From Gordonia sediminis (GTDB taxonomy: Bacteria > Actinomycetota > Actinomycetes > Mycobacteriales > Mycobacteriaceae), in assembly GCA_004193205.1 (NCBI GenBank), contig RZUM01000007.1:124001-188000 (forward strand): a DNA stretch of 64,000 bases, given 5' to 3'. A program made the translations under genes and the position numbers. The notes under the pieces are model-generated. The model made no database searches and was not told the origin of the DNA. It saw only the letters and a list, made by a program, of their open reading frames with translations. Positions 8,301 through 16,452 of the stretch are shown piece after piece. Every line of letters begins with the position of its first letter. The stretch's first letter is position 1.

Positions 8301-8957
8301 TCAGTCCTTCCGTGCGAAACCCTGCGAGCAGAACTCCCAGACCTCGTCGGCGGTGATGGGGTGGTTGTTCGGATCGTCGGATGCCACGCTCGACTGGGCG
8401 ATGAACATCACCGTTTGCATGATCATCGCTGCGGCGCGACGCGGATTGAGATTCGGGCGCAGTTCGCCTGCCTCGTGCGCATCCTCGAGAAACTCGGCGA
8501 GTAATGCGATGAGCGGTGCATGAGCAATGCGGACTTCGTTCGGGTGGGTGATCAGCAGTTGCGGCGCGAAGTCGCTGAACAGCGGCCGCTTGGCATGCGG
8601 ATCGGGGCGAGACAGCTCGAACAGGAGTGTCACCGCGACGTGGACACGCTCGATCGGATCCTCCGCGGACGCGGACGCCGCGCGAATCTGGTCCGCGGAC
8701 TTGCTCAGCGCATCCTCGAAGAGCGCAAGGAGGAGTTCGTGTTTGCCATCGAACTGCAGGTAGAAGCTTCGCAGCGATTGCTTCGAGCGCTCCACCACCT
8801 CTTGGACGGTGAACTCGGTAGTGCCCTTCTCGGTGATGATCGCCTGGGCCGCATCGAGGAAGCGTTGCACGCGCTGCTCCGCGCGCAACTTGGCTGTCTT
8901 GATCGACCGCTCGACCGCGCGCTGCTTCCATGCAGGCTCTTCGCTGGGGCTGCTCAC
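8301..8957 (-). CDS. TetR/AcrR family regulator, candidate master regulator of the window
   Basis: A 218-aa TetR-type DNA-binding protein. The helix-turn-helix lies in FTVQEVVERSKQSLRSFYLQF (about residues 50-70) and is followed by a helical ligand domain rich in Leu/Ala. I choose the GTG at 8957 because GGAGAG sits 8 bases upstream; an ATG at 9026 would add 23 residues without a clear ribosome-binding site. The gene is flanked by two perfect 15-bp palindromes (8253-8267 and 9067-9081), the expected place for autoregulation and for control of both neighbours. The ligand is presumably an acyl-CoA or pathway intermediate. Whether it binds all the palindromes is inference. Confidence 0.88.
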   Translation of the reverse strand: MSSPSEEPAWKQRAVERSIKTAKLRAEQRVQRFLDAAQAIITEKGTTEFTVQEVVERSKQSLRSFYLQFDGKHELLLALFEDALSKSADQIRAASASAEDPIERVHVAVTLLFELSRPDPHAKRPLFSDFAPQLLITHPNEVRIAHAPLIALLAEFLEDAHEAGELRPNLNPRRAAAMIMQTVMFIAQSSVASDDPNNHPITADEVWEFCSQGFARKD

Positions 8958-9066
8958 CGCGCCGGCTCTCCACCGAGATGCAATTTCATAGGGCGAGTTT
9001 AGCCGAGTGAATGGCGCGGAGGGCAATGGTCACCGGACATCGTGACAAGTGTTCCTTTCTCAAATG

Positions 9067-9081
9067 GAGAACGCTATTCTC
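9067..9081. promoter_or_regulatory. Operator of the 15-bp palindrome family, TetR/ACAD divergent region
   Basis: GAGAACGCTATTCTC, perfect arms, in the gap between TetR (start 8957) and the divergent acyl-CoA dehydrogenase gene (start 9156). An overlapping TTTCTCAAATGGAGAA extends the symmetry to the left. Confidence 0.75.
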
Positions 9082-9155
9082 GAGTGACACATAGGACAGT
9101 CTCGTGCGGCGGCCGTCGGTCGCCCGGAGTGCTGGAACCCGAGAGGAGGGCGTCC

Positions 9156-10157
9156 GTGTTAGTCGAGTTCGATTCGGACCAGCGGCTCTGGGCCAAGACG
9201 GTCAGGGAGGTGCTGACCCGAGAGTGTTCGCCACAGTGGATTCGCGACGTGGTCGACCATGGCGCTGACGCGGATGCACTGTGGAAGACCCTGCGCGAGC
9301 ACGGGTGGACCGAGTTGATCGACCCGGGTGATGCCGTCGAACTCGCCATCGCGCTCGAGGCCTTGGGGGAGTCGGCGGATCCGACACCGTTCCTGGCCAC
9401 GACAACGCAGTTCGCGCCGCTCGCGGGTGCGATTCCCGAGTCTGGGGCAGCAGGGGCAGCAGCCTATGACGGTGTCCACGCGCACCTCGACGGGGACGGA
9501 TGGATCGTGAGCGGGACGTCTCGCATGGTGCTCGACGGTGACCGGGCCGAGGAGATCGCGGCGGTCACCGCGGCAGGCGTCTTCGTGCTCCCGGCGGCAC
9601 AGGCGATCGTCACGCCGGTGCCGACCTTCGATCCATTGCTGCACGTCGCCGACGTGACCTTTCCTGCCGTCCGCGTGTCGGATTCGTGTCGGCGCTCGGC
9701 GGTGGACGTCGACCGCGCCCGTGCCATCGCCTTGATGGGGATGTCGGCGACGATGGTTGGCGCGTGCCAGCGCATCCTCGACCTCGCGCTCGACCACGTG
9801 CGCAACCGCCAGCAGTTCGGCGTTGCCATCGGCACGTTCCAGGCGGTCAAACACAAGGCAGCCGACATGCACGTGGCGATCGAACGCGCCCGCGCGCTGT
9901 TCTATTACAGCGCACTGACCATCGCCACCGGCGGAAAGGACATGATGCTGGCCGCTTCGATGACGAAGGCTTCTGCGGGAGAATGCCAATCCCTGGTCTT
10001 CCGAAACGGCTATCAGCTCTTCGGGGCCATGGGCTACACGTGGGAGAACGATCTGCAATTCGCGCTCAAGCGCGCCAAAGCCGGAGAACTCATGCTCGGC
10101 GGCTCCGATGAGCACCGGGCGATCATTGCCGAGGAGTACCGTGCAGCTCAACTTTGA
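9156..10157 (+). CDS. Acyl-CoA dehydrogenase family protein, likely one subunit of a heteromeric pair
   Basis: A 333-aa ACAD-fold protein. The flavin/tetramer region RNRQQFGVAIGTFQAVKH (near residue 220) and the C-terminal GAMGYTWENDLQFALKRAK are recognisable. It is short for the family (usually about 380 aa) and lacks the canonical TEPGAGSD and YxGTSE blocks. This is typical of the partner subunit in the alpha2-beta2 ACADs known from mycobacterial steroid side-chain degradation. The GTG at 9156 is preceded by AGGAGGG, which is better supported than the upstream ATG at 9042, since that would place the operator inside the gene. Its 3' end overlaps the next ACAD by 17 bp. Confidence 0.87.
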   Translation: MLVEFDSDQRLWAKTVREVLTRECSPQWIRDVVDHGADADALWKTLREHGWTELIDPGDAVELAIALEALGESADPTPFLATTTQFAPLAGAIPESGAAGAAAYDGVHAHLDGDGWIVSGTSRMVLDGDRAEEIAAVTAAGVFVLPAAQAIVTPVPTFDPLLHVADVTFPAVRVSDSCRRSAVDVDRARAIALMGMSATMVGACQRILDLALDHVRNRQQFGVAIGTFQAVKHKAADMHVAIERARALFYYSALTIATGGKDMMLAASMTKASAGECQSLVFRNGYQLFGAMGYTWENDLQFALKRAKAGELMLGGSDEHRAIIAEEYRAAQL

Positions 10158-11316
10158 TGCCGACGTGGAGGAGTTCCGGGCGGAGTTCGTCGCATTCCTC
10201 GATGAACACCTCCCCACCGAGGCCCAGGCCACCCAACGTGCGAAATCAAGTGCAGACGTGCCTGATTGGGCAAGAGAGTGGCAGCGGCTGCAATTCGAGA
10301 ACGGCTGGCTTCAGCCGGGCAACCCACCGGAGTTCGGAGGTCGTAACGCCGGAATCCTGCAGCAGTACGTCCACCTCGTCGAGTTGTCGCGACGGCGCAT
10401 CTACCACAGCTACAACCCGCAGGGACTCGGGATCATCGCAGCATCTCTGTTGACGTTCGGCACGCCCGAGCAGAAACAGAAGTGGGCGGTGCGCATCCTC
10501 CGCGCCGAGATCACCGCCGCGCTCGGGATGAGTGAACCGGGGGCCGGATCGGATCTCGCGTCGCTGCGGACCAGGGCGCGCCTCGAGGGAGACGAGTTCG
10601 TCGTCAACGGACAGAAGGTATGGACCTCGGGTGCGCACGATGCCGATGTCCTGCTGACCTTCGTGCGGACCGATCCCGATGCACCCAAGCACAAGGGAAT
10701 CAGCGTGCTGATGATCCCGACCGATCTACCGGGTGTCACGCGGCGGCCGTTCGGTGCCATCTCGTCACCGACCGATCTGGACTTCAATGAGGTCTTCTTC
10801 TCCGACGTTCGGGTGCCGGCAGAGAATCTGATCGGCGAGCTCAACGGTGGCTGGCGTGTCGCGAACGGATCGCTGGGACATGAGCGAACGTTGTTGTGGC
10901 TCAGCTTTGCCGAGCGCTTGGAGGATCTGCTGCGCGACTATCGACCACAGACCGTTCTGGATCGAGACCGATACGCAACCCTCGTCATGGATTCTTATGC
11001 GCTGCGGTTGCTCGGCTCCCAGGCGCTGGCGCGGGAAGCGCGTGGACAGCAGGATGTCCCGGCGTTGTCGGTGCTCAAGCTGATGGGTTCGGAGGCGGTG
11101 CAGACCACGACGGAGCACGCATTCGCAGCAGCATGTACGGACGGTCTGGTCCACCCCACGCTGACGGCTCCGTATTGCCATACCGACCTCGAAACCCTCT
11201 ATGCGAGTTGGTTCGAACGCTATGCCCGCAGTTTCGGTTACACCATCGCGGGGGGAACATCGGAGATCCAGCGAAACGTGATCGCCGAGCGCGTTCTCGG
11301 CCTCCCGAGACGATGA
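10141..11316 (+). CDS. Acyl-CoA dehydrogenase, partner subunit
   Basis: A 391-aa flavoenzyme that would introduce the alpha-beta double bond into an acyl-CoA. GMSEPGAGSDLASLRTRA (about residue 130) is the flavin/substrate motif, NGQKVWTSGA follows, and the C-terminus carries GTSEIQRNVIAERVLGLPR. The GTG start at 10141 lies within the preceding ACAD (17-bp overlap) and has GAGGAG 5 bases upstream. Tight coupling to a shorter, motif-poor ACAD supports a heterotetrameric enzyme acting on a bulky acyl-CoA. A crotonase follows 39 bp downstream, as expected for consecutive beta-oxidation steps. Confidence 0.92.
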   Translation: MQLNFDADVEEFRAEFVAFLDEHLPTEAQATQRAKSSADVPDWAREWQRLQFENGWLQPGNPPEFGGRNAGILQQYVHLVELSRRRIYHSYNPQGLGIIAASLLTFGTPEQKQKWAVRILRAEITAALGMSEPGAGSDLASLRTRARLEGDEFVVNGQKVWTSGAHDADVLLTFVRTDPDAPKHKGISVLMIPTDLPGVTRRPFGAISSPTDLDFNEVFFSDVRVPAENLIGELNGGWRVANGSLGHERTLLWLSFAERLEDLLRDYRPQTVLDRDRYATLVMDSYALRLLGSQALAREARGQQDVPALSVLKLMGSEAVQTTTEHAFAAACTDGLVHPTLTAPYCHTDLETLYASWFERYARSFGYTIAGGTSEIQRNVIAERVLGLPRR

Positions 11317-11355
11317 GGCAGCGGAAGTAAGCGGTGGGATCGAGGAGAGGGAGCG

Positions 11356-12138
11356 GTGAACGTACTCTACGACGTCGCCGACAAGGTCGCGACGATCACG
11401 CTGAACCGGCCGGAGGTGGCGAACGCGCAGAACCGTGAACTGCTCGACGCGCTCGACGCCGCCTGGACGACGGCCGCCGATGACCCCGACGTCGCGGTGA
11501 TCGTCCTGCGGGCCGAAGGAAAGCATTTCTCCGCGGGTCACGATCTGAACGGCACCGGGTCACGGCCCGATCGGATCACGCTGGAGGCCGTATACGAGGG
11601 TGAGGCGCGGCGCTATCTGGAGTACAGCCTGCGATGGCGCAACGTCCCCAAGCCGAGCATCGCCGCAGTGCAGGGACGGTGCATCGCAGGTGGTCTCCTG
11701 CTGTGCTGGCCCTGCGACCTGATCGTCGCCGCCGACGACGCCAAGTTCTCCGATCCGGTCGTGATGATGGGCATCGGCGGTGTCGAATACCACGGGCACA
11801 CGTGGGAACTGGGGCCGCGAAAGGCGAAGGAAATCCTTTTCACCGGCCGTCCGGTCACGGCCGACGAGGCCGAGAAGACGGGCATGGTGAATCTCGTCGT
11901 ACCCCGGTCCGAACTCGATCGGCGGACAGCCGAACTGGCGCGCACCATTGCCGAGATGCCGACTTTCGGTCTTCGTCAGGCGAAACGTGCCGTGAACCAG
12001 ACGCTCGATATCCAGGGCTTCTACGCGGCCATTCAATCGGTGTTCGACATCCATCAGACCGGCCACGGCAACGCCCTGAGCGTCAACGGTTATCCGATCC
12101 TCATGAAATTGGAGGAGATGAAGAAGAACCTCACCTGA
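11356..12138 (+). CDS. Enoyl-CoA hydratase/isomerase family protein lacking both catalytic Glu
   Basis: A 260-aa crotonase. The oxyanion-hole loops are KHFSAGHDL (near residue 56) and the GRCIAGGLLLCWPCD segment (near 110). Aligned with classical enoyl-CoA hydratase, Glu144 falls on Leu and Glu164 on Val (FSDPVVMMG), so standard hydration is doubtful. The fold may serve isomerisation, C-C bond cleavage or thioester hydrolysis, as in several ring-cleaving crotonases. The GTG start at 11356 has a GAGAGGGAG tract upstream. It is the third gene after the paired ACADs and probably acts on their product. Confidence 0.87.
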   Translation: MNVLYDVADKVATITLNRPEVANAQNRELLDALDAAWTTAADDPDVAVIVLRAEGKHFSAGHDLNGTGSRPDRITLEAVYEGEARRYLEYSLRWRNVPKPSIAAVQGRCIAGGLLLCWPCDLIVAADDAKFSDPVVMMGIGGVEYHGHTWELGPRKAKEILFTGRPVTADEAEKTGMVNLVVPRSELDRRTAELARTIAEMPTFGLRQAKRAVNQTLDIQGFYAAIQSVFDIHQTGHGNALSVNGYPILMKLEEMKKNLT

Positions 12139-12221
12139 CCGGCTCGCCGACGCTCGACCACGGGTTCGCCGAGTCACGAAAACGCCTCGAAGACATGGGT
12201 ATTTGAGATATTCTCAGATGT

Positions 12222-12236
12222 GAGAAGGTGATTCTC
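12222..12236. promoter_or_regulatory. Operator of the 15-bp palindrome family, lipoprotein promoter
   Basis: GAGAAGGTGATTCTC, perfect arms, 80 bp upstream of the lipoprotein ATG. Just upstream, TGAGATATTCTCA at 12204-12216 is a shorter palindrome built from the same half-sites, so two regulator contacts are possible here. Confidence 0.7.
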
Positions 12237-12316
12237 CATCACGGTCGGCGGTGGTTCCCCGGCTGCTCTCTCGCCACATCAAACGAGTCCGGAGAGGCTC
12301 GGCCTGAAAGGAATTC

Positions 12317-12823
12317 ATGATGCGCAAGAATCTAGTTGGGCGGGCACTGGTCGCCGGTTGCTGTGCGGTATTCGTGGTCGGAGCCGTCGGTGCGTGTAGT
12401 GACGACTCGAGTGACTCCGCGGCTACTGCGTCGTCGTCGGCCACCCCGGCAACTCCGGCGCTGTCCGCGGCCGACCAGAAGGAGATCACCGACGCCTACG
12501 TCGTGTTCTTCAACGGTAAGACGCCGCCGGCCGAGCGTGCCGCGCTGATCGAGGACACCGCTGGGTTCACGCCCGTTCTGCAGGGATTGGCCCAGGACCC
12601 GCAGGCCCAGGCGACCACGGTCACCGTTCACACGGTTTCCGCTGCGTCGGCCGCTGACCAGGCCGATGTCCAGTATGACCTTCTCCTCAACGGAAGCCCG
12701 GTGATGCCAGATCAGGCCGGGCAGGCAGTCAAGGTCGACGGCACCTGGCGGGTCTCCGCGGCGACGTTCTGCGCACTGATGGCCGTGCAGGGTGGTGGGG
12801 CACAGGTGCCGGCCTGCGCCTGA
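12317..12823 (+). CDS. Lipoprotein with MTB12-like domain
   Basis: A 168-aa exported protein. A positively charged start (MMRKN), a hydrophobic stretch and the lipobox VGAC (Cys about residue 27) mark a type II signal peptide, followed by a Ser/Ala/Thr-rich linker. The remainder (about residues 50-165) fits the low-molecular-weight antigen MTB12 family: a helix starting at LSAADQKEI, a loop like KTPPAERAALIED and an NTF2-like sheet ending in DGTWRVSAATFCALM. AAAGGAATTC precedes the tandem ATGs. It is monocistronic, with an operator upstream and a terminator downstream. It may bind or deliver a hydrophobic substrate at the cell surface, but that is inference. Confidence 0.82.
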   Translation: MMRKNLVGRALVAGCCAVFVVGAVGACSDDSSDSAATASSSATPATPALSAADQKEITDAYVVFFNGKTPPAERAALIEDTAGFTPVLQGLAQDPQAQATTVTVHTVSAASAADQADVQYDLLLNGSPVMPDQAGQAVKVDGTWRVSAATFCALMAVQGGGAQVPACA

Positions 12824-12845
12824 TCGCAGGACCAGACACGAGAAC

Positions 12846-12884
12846 GGCCTCCGTTCATTCCGGAAAATCGGAGGAACGGAGGCC
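12846..12884. terminator. Bidirectional terminator hairpin
   Basis: GGCCTCCGTT (12846-12855) pairs with AACGGAGGCC (12875-12884), a perfect 10-bp stem. It lies between the convergent lipoprotein (stop 12823) and ACAD (stop 12957) genes. Confidence 0.7.
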
Positions 12885-12956
12885 GATCTGTTGGTGGTGG
12901 AAGGAGTTCGATGCTTCAGCGCAGAACCGGTTGGCGGTTCCCGCAGGAGGTCGGCG

Positions 12957-13748
12957 TCAGAGATGCACGAGGCGGGGTGCTGTGCGCTGCTCGCGGATCA
13001 CGGCGCCCGCTGCGCGGGTGAGTTCCCGGGAACTGCCCAGCAGCGCATCGAGGATCAACACGCGGCGGGCATGGCGGTGAAACGGATGCTCGGCGGTGAA
13101 CCCGACGCCACCGAGGACCTGCTGCACGTGGCGTGATGTGGTCAATGCCGCATGTCCTGCAGCCGCTTTGGCGAGAAGTGCGCCGAACTCGTCGTCGGCC
13201 GTCGCCAGGGTCGCCTCGGCGCCCTCGATCGCCACCAGGGTCTCGGCCAGTCGGTGCCGCACAGCTTGGAAGGCGGCGATCGGTCGACCGAACTGGGTGC
13301 GGTCCAGTGCGTGATTCCGAGCGAGATCGAGCATCGCGTGGCCGGTTCCGACCAGCCACCAGCCGACCGCGATGCGGGCTTTCGCGAGTGGGAGTTCGAC
13401 ACCCGCAGTTACCTCGACCAGAGGTAGGTCTGGATCGATCGACGCGTGCCCGGCGACGTCGTCGCGTGACCACTCGACCCATCGCCCGTCGGCGAACGGG
13501 AGGGGAACGGCCGAATCCTTGAGGGCTGCTGTATCTGTCGACTGATGAAATAAGTCATTGAGCACGGACGCGTGCGTGCCGGTCTCGCCGAGCGTGCGGA
13601 ACACCAACGGGATCGCTATTTCTGGGCAGTCCTCGACCATCTCTTCCCAACCGAGGTCGGCGAGCGCCTTGTCGAGCACGACCCCACTGCCCGCCCGCAT
13701 CGTCTTGCGAAGGGCGTCGGCGAGGAGATCTTGTTCGAGGCTATCCAC
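12957..13748 (-). CDS. Acyl-CoA dehydrogenase-like protein, short subunit of a pair
   Basis: A 263-aa ACAD-related protein, much shorter than the usual 380 residues. The C-terminal helical domain is recognisable: ALDRTQFGRPIAAFQAVRHRLAE near residue 150 and QQVLGGVGFTAEHPFHRHARR near 220. The N-terminal and beta domains are abbreviated, and no catalytic Glu motif is visible. The GTG at 13748 has AAAGGGAG upstream and overlaps the preceding ACAD by 8 bp; the longer frame to 13883 is shadow. It is the last gene of the seven-gene Rieske operon and is probably the non-catalytic partner of the ACAD at 13741-14838. Confidence 0.82.
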   Translation of the reverse strand: MDSLEQDLLADALRKTMRAGSGVVLDKALADLGWEEMVEDCPEIAIPLVFRTLGETGTHASVLNDLFHQSTDTAALKDSAVPLPFADGRWVEWSRDDVAGHASIDPDLPLVEVTAGVELPLAKARIAVGWWLVGTGHAMLDLARNHALDRTQFGRPIAAFQAVRHRLAETLVAIEGAEATLATADDEFGALLAKAAAGHAALTTSRHVQQVLGGVGFTAEHPFHRHARRVLILDALLGSSRELTRAAGAVIREQRTAPRLVHL

Positions 13749-14838
13749 TGTCTCCCTTTCCGAGATCGAGAAGCCGGCGCGCGATGATGTTGCGCTGGAT
13801 CTCTGCGGTACCCCCATAGATCGTCGCAGCCCGTGAGTAGAGGTACTCCGAGCGCAATGCCTCGTCTGTCCATTCGACGGCACCGGGGACGAGATCGCGG
13901 TACGTGTCGAAGATCTGCTGCTCCGCGGTGGCCAGGAGAACTTTGTCGACAGAGGTCTCGGGGCCGAGCCGGGCCCCCTCGGCGAGACGTTGCTGAGTCA
14001 CGTACGAGCGGCACCGGACCGTGTGTGCGGCGAGATAGGCGCTGCCGAGCTGCAGATCGTCTGCCGGGTCAACCTGTGGCACAAGCCTGTCCAGAGTCGA
14101 GAACAGGTAGGCGATGCGATGCCAGAAGCAGGTCGACCGTTCGTGGGGCAGCAGGTCCATGGCCAGCCTCCAACCGTCCCCCGGTCGCCCCAGCATGCGG
14201 TCGGCGGGCACGACGACGTCGTCGAAGAAGACCTCGGCGAACTCGTCGACGCCATGCATCGTCTTCAGGGGACGCACCGTGATTCCGGGCGTGTCCATGT
14301 CGACGAAGAAGGCGGTGATGCCGTCGTGGCCGGCTCCCGTTCGGGTCAGGAGGACGCACCGCTGCGCGAACTGGGCCAAACTGGTCCAGACCTTCTGGCC
14401 GTTGATCTGCCAGTGATCGCCGTCGGGGGTGGCCCGCGTGCTCAACGACGCCAGATCGCTGCCCGAGCCGGGCTCGGAGAAGCCCTGACACCACTGCTCA
14501 TCGCCGTTGAGAAGGCGTGGCACCATCTCAGAGGCGAGCTCCGGCCTTGCGTAGGAGATCATGGTCGGTGCGAGGACCTCGATCATGGAGTAGATGCCCG
14601 GTTCGGCGAGGGTCCGGGTAGCGACCTCCTCACCGAGAACAGCTCGGAGGACGGCGGGTCCACCGAGGCCCCCGACGTCCTCCGGCCAGCCGTAACGCAT
14701 CCACCCGGCGTCGAACAGAGCCCGGCGGACCCGCGACAGTTGGGCAACTTGGGCGTCGAATGAGTGGTCGTCACCGGGGGAGAGGTCGTGCGCGTCCAGC
14801 CACGCACGAACCTCGGCCCGGAAGTCCTCGGTGTTCAT
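13741..14838 (-). CDS. Acyl-CoA dehydrogenase
   Basis: A 365-aa flavin-dependent acyl-CoA dehydrogenase. GFSEPGSGSDLASLSTRA is near residue 118, NGQKVWTSLAQ near 145, and the C-terminus has YGGTAEIQRNIIARRLLDL. The start at ATG 14838 overlaps the stop of the NTF2-like gene (ATGA). Together with the following short ACAD it repeats the paired arrangement of 9156-11316 and suggests an alpha2-beta2 dehydrogenase for a bulky acyl-CoA. It is part of the operon driven from the operator at 18609-18623. Confidence 0.9.
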   Translation of the reverse strand: MNTEDFRAEVRAWLDAHDLSPGDDHSFDAQVAQLSRVRRALFDAGWMRYGWPEDVGGLGGPAVLRAVLGEEVATRTLAEPGIYSMIEVLAPTMISYARPELASEMVPRLLNGDEQWCQGFSEPGSGSDLASLSTRATPDGDHWQINGQKVWTSLAQFAQRCVLLTRTGAGHDGITAFFVDMDTPGITVRPLKTMHGVDEFAEVFFDDVVVPADRMLGRPGDGWRLAMDLLPHERSTCFWHRIAYLFSTLDRLVPQVDPADDLQLGSAYLAAHTVRCRSYVTQQRLAEGARLGPETSVDKVLLATAEQQIFDTYRDLVPGAVEWTDEALRSEYLYSRAATIYGGTAEIQRNIIARRLLDLGKGDSG

Positions 14839-15254
14839 TCCCCGCTCAACGAGATCGCGTGCGGCCGACCGGAATTGTGCTCACCGTTGCGGCGGATGAA
14901 CGTCATCGCGCGTGTGCGCAGTCGCCAGCCGTCGTCGGTGTGGACATAGGTGTCGTTGTAGTAGCCGATGCGGATGTCCTGCTGGGTGTGGTCGATGAAG
15001 CAGAGCGGCTGCGTTCCGGTGGCGGTGCCGTCGACGCCGAAGTCCACCAATGGTGTTCCGGTCATGAACAGGCCTTTGGGGGCCGCGGAGACCAGAGTTG
15101 GGAATTGATCGAGTGGGTAGACCTCTCCGAAGGCGCTGTAGGTGCCGCCCGGGGTGAACACCGAGACAACACCTTCCGTGTCTCCCTTGGTCATCGTCAC
15201 CGCATATTTTGCGAGCAGTTGCTCGATCTCGATGATGTCGTCATTTCTGGACAA
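14835..15254 (-). CDS. NTF2/SnoaL-like protein
   Basis: A 139-aa protein of the nuclear transport factor 2-like alpha+beta barrel fold: an N-terminal helix IIEIEQLLAKYAVTMTKGD, then sheets containing FTPGGTYSAFG and DGWRLRTRAMTFIRR. Members include small-molecule hydratases, isomerases and steroid delta-isomerase-like enzymes, and the fold alone does not tell the reaction. It overlaps the amidohydrolase upstream by 14 bp and the ACAD downstream by an ATGA. An isomerase or dehydratase role in the Rieske pathway is plausible but unproven. Confidence 0.75.
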   Translation of the reverse strand: MSRNDDIIEIEQLLAKYAVTMTKGDTEGVVSVFTPGGTYSAFGEVYPLDQFPTLVSAAPKGLFMTGTPLVDFGVDGTATGTQPLCFIDHTQQDIRIGYYNDTYVHTDDGWRLRTRAMTFIRRNGEHNSGRPHAISLSGE

Positions 15255-16452
15255 AGACCTTGCCGCCTTTCATCACAAAGCGGACATCCCGGGTCACCGT
15301 GATGTCCTCGAGGGGATTGCCTGGGACGGCGATGATGTCGGCGAGCATGCCCTCGGCGAGTCGCCCGCGATCATCGACCTGGATCAGTTCGGCGGCGGTG
15401 ACCGTCGCGGCCTGCAGCACGGCGTCTTCCGGCATCCCTCGTTCGACGAGCGCCACGAGTTCATCCGCGTTCTTGCCGTGCGGGATTGCCGGCGCGTCGG
15501 TGCCGACTGCGATCTTCACCCCGGCGTCGTAGGCCTTCTTCACCGAGATGCGCGCCTTCGGGAACATCTCGGCGGCTTTCTCCTGCAGTTCGGGCGGCGA
15601 ATGCGACACGTCCATCGCGTCGGCCAGACGTGTCGTCGGCACGAGGAACGTGTCGTTGGCGACCAGCATCTTGATGGCCTCGTCGTCCATCAGGAATCCG
15701 TGCTCGATGCAGTCGATCCCGGCGCGGACGGCTTCCTTGACGGCCTCGGCGCCGTGGGTGTGCGATGCCACCCGCAGCCCTCGACGATGCGCCTCGTCGA
15801 CGACCGCGCACAGTTCGTCGAACGAATAGTGTTGAGCGCCAGGCTCTCCGGTGAGAGACATCACACCGCCGGAGACGCAGACCTTGATCAGCTGGGCGCC
15901 GTGTTTGATCTGGTACCGCACCGCCTTCCGGACCTCGTCCACGCCGTTGGCGATGCCTTCCTCGAGGGTGAGCTCCATGACGTTCGGTGCGAACCCGGCG
16001 AACATCGTGGGATCGAGATGTCCGCCGGTCGGCGTGATGGCATGGCCTGCGGGAACGATCCGCGGCCCATCGATCCAGCCCTTGTCGATCGCCTTGCCCA
16101 GGGCGACGTCGAGCAGATAGCCGCCGGTCTTGACGAACAGGCCGAGGTTGCGGACCGTCGTGAACCCGGCGTGCAGCGTGCGGCGCGCATTGCCCACCGC
16201 CCGCAGCATCCGGGTTGGGGGATCGTCCTGGACCGTGGAGTAGACGGGACGTTCCCCACGTCCGCCCATCAGCAGGTTCACCTCCATGTCCATCAACCCG
16301 GGAAGGAGAATGCTGTCGCCGAGATCGATGACCTCCCCTTCGGGAGTGCCGCCAATCCCGACGATCCGGTCGCCGTCGATGCGGATGATGCCGGGTGTGG
16401 CCAGCTCACCCGCATCGACGTCGACCAGGCCGGCTGCTCTGAGCGTGAGCAT
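15241..16452 (-). CDS. Amidohydrolase family protein with altered metal site
   Basis: A 403-aa TIM-barrel amidohydrolase of the imidazolonepropionase/prolidase-like type. The first strand motif, usually LPGLIDxHxH, reads LPGLMDMEVNLL, so both metal-binding His appear as Glu and Asn. Later ligands look present: the His of SHTHGAEAV near residue 223, CIEHGF near 246 and the Asp of GTDAPAIPHG near 313. The site may hold one metal or be rearranged. The start at ATG 16452 shares one base with the stop of the upstream small gene; the longer frame to 16728 is shadow. It would hydrolyse a C-N, C-O or C-C bond, perhaps a lactone or lactam, in the operon. Confidence 0.83.
   Translation of the reverse strand: MLTLRAAGLVDVDAGELATPGIIRIDGDRIVGIGGTPEGEVIDLGDSILLPGLMDMEVNLLMGGRGERPVYSTVQDDPPTRMLRAVGNARRTLHAGFTTVRNLGLFVKTGGYLLDVALGKAIDKGWIDGPRIVPAGHAITPTGGHLDPTMFAGFAPNVMELTLEEGIANGVDEVRKAVRYQIKHGAQLIKVCVSGGVMSLTGEPGAQHYSFDELCAVVDEAHRRGLRVASHTHGAEAVKEAVRAGIDCIEHGFLMDDEAIKMLVANDTFLVPTTRLADAMDVSHSPPELQEKAAEMFPKARISVKKAYDAGVKIAVGTDAPAIPHGKNADELVALVERGMPEDAVLQAATVTAAELIQVDDRGRLAEGMLADIIAVPGNPLEDITVTRDVRFVMKGGKVFVQK

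Noticed and set aside
12317-12823. Possible toxin or small secreted effector
   Set aside because: The lipobox and MTB12-like domain explain the protein.
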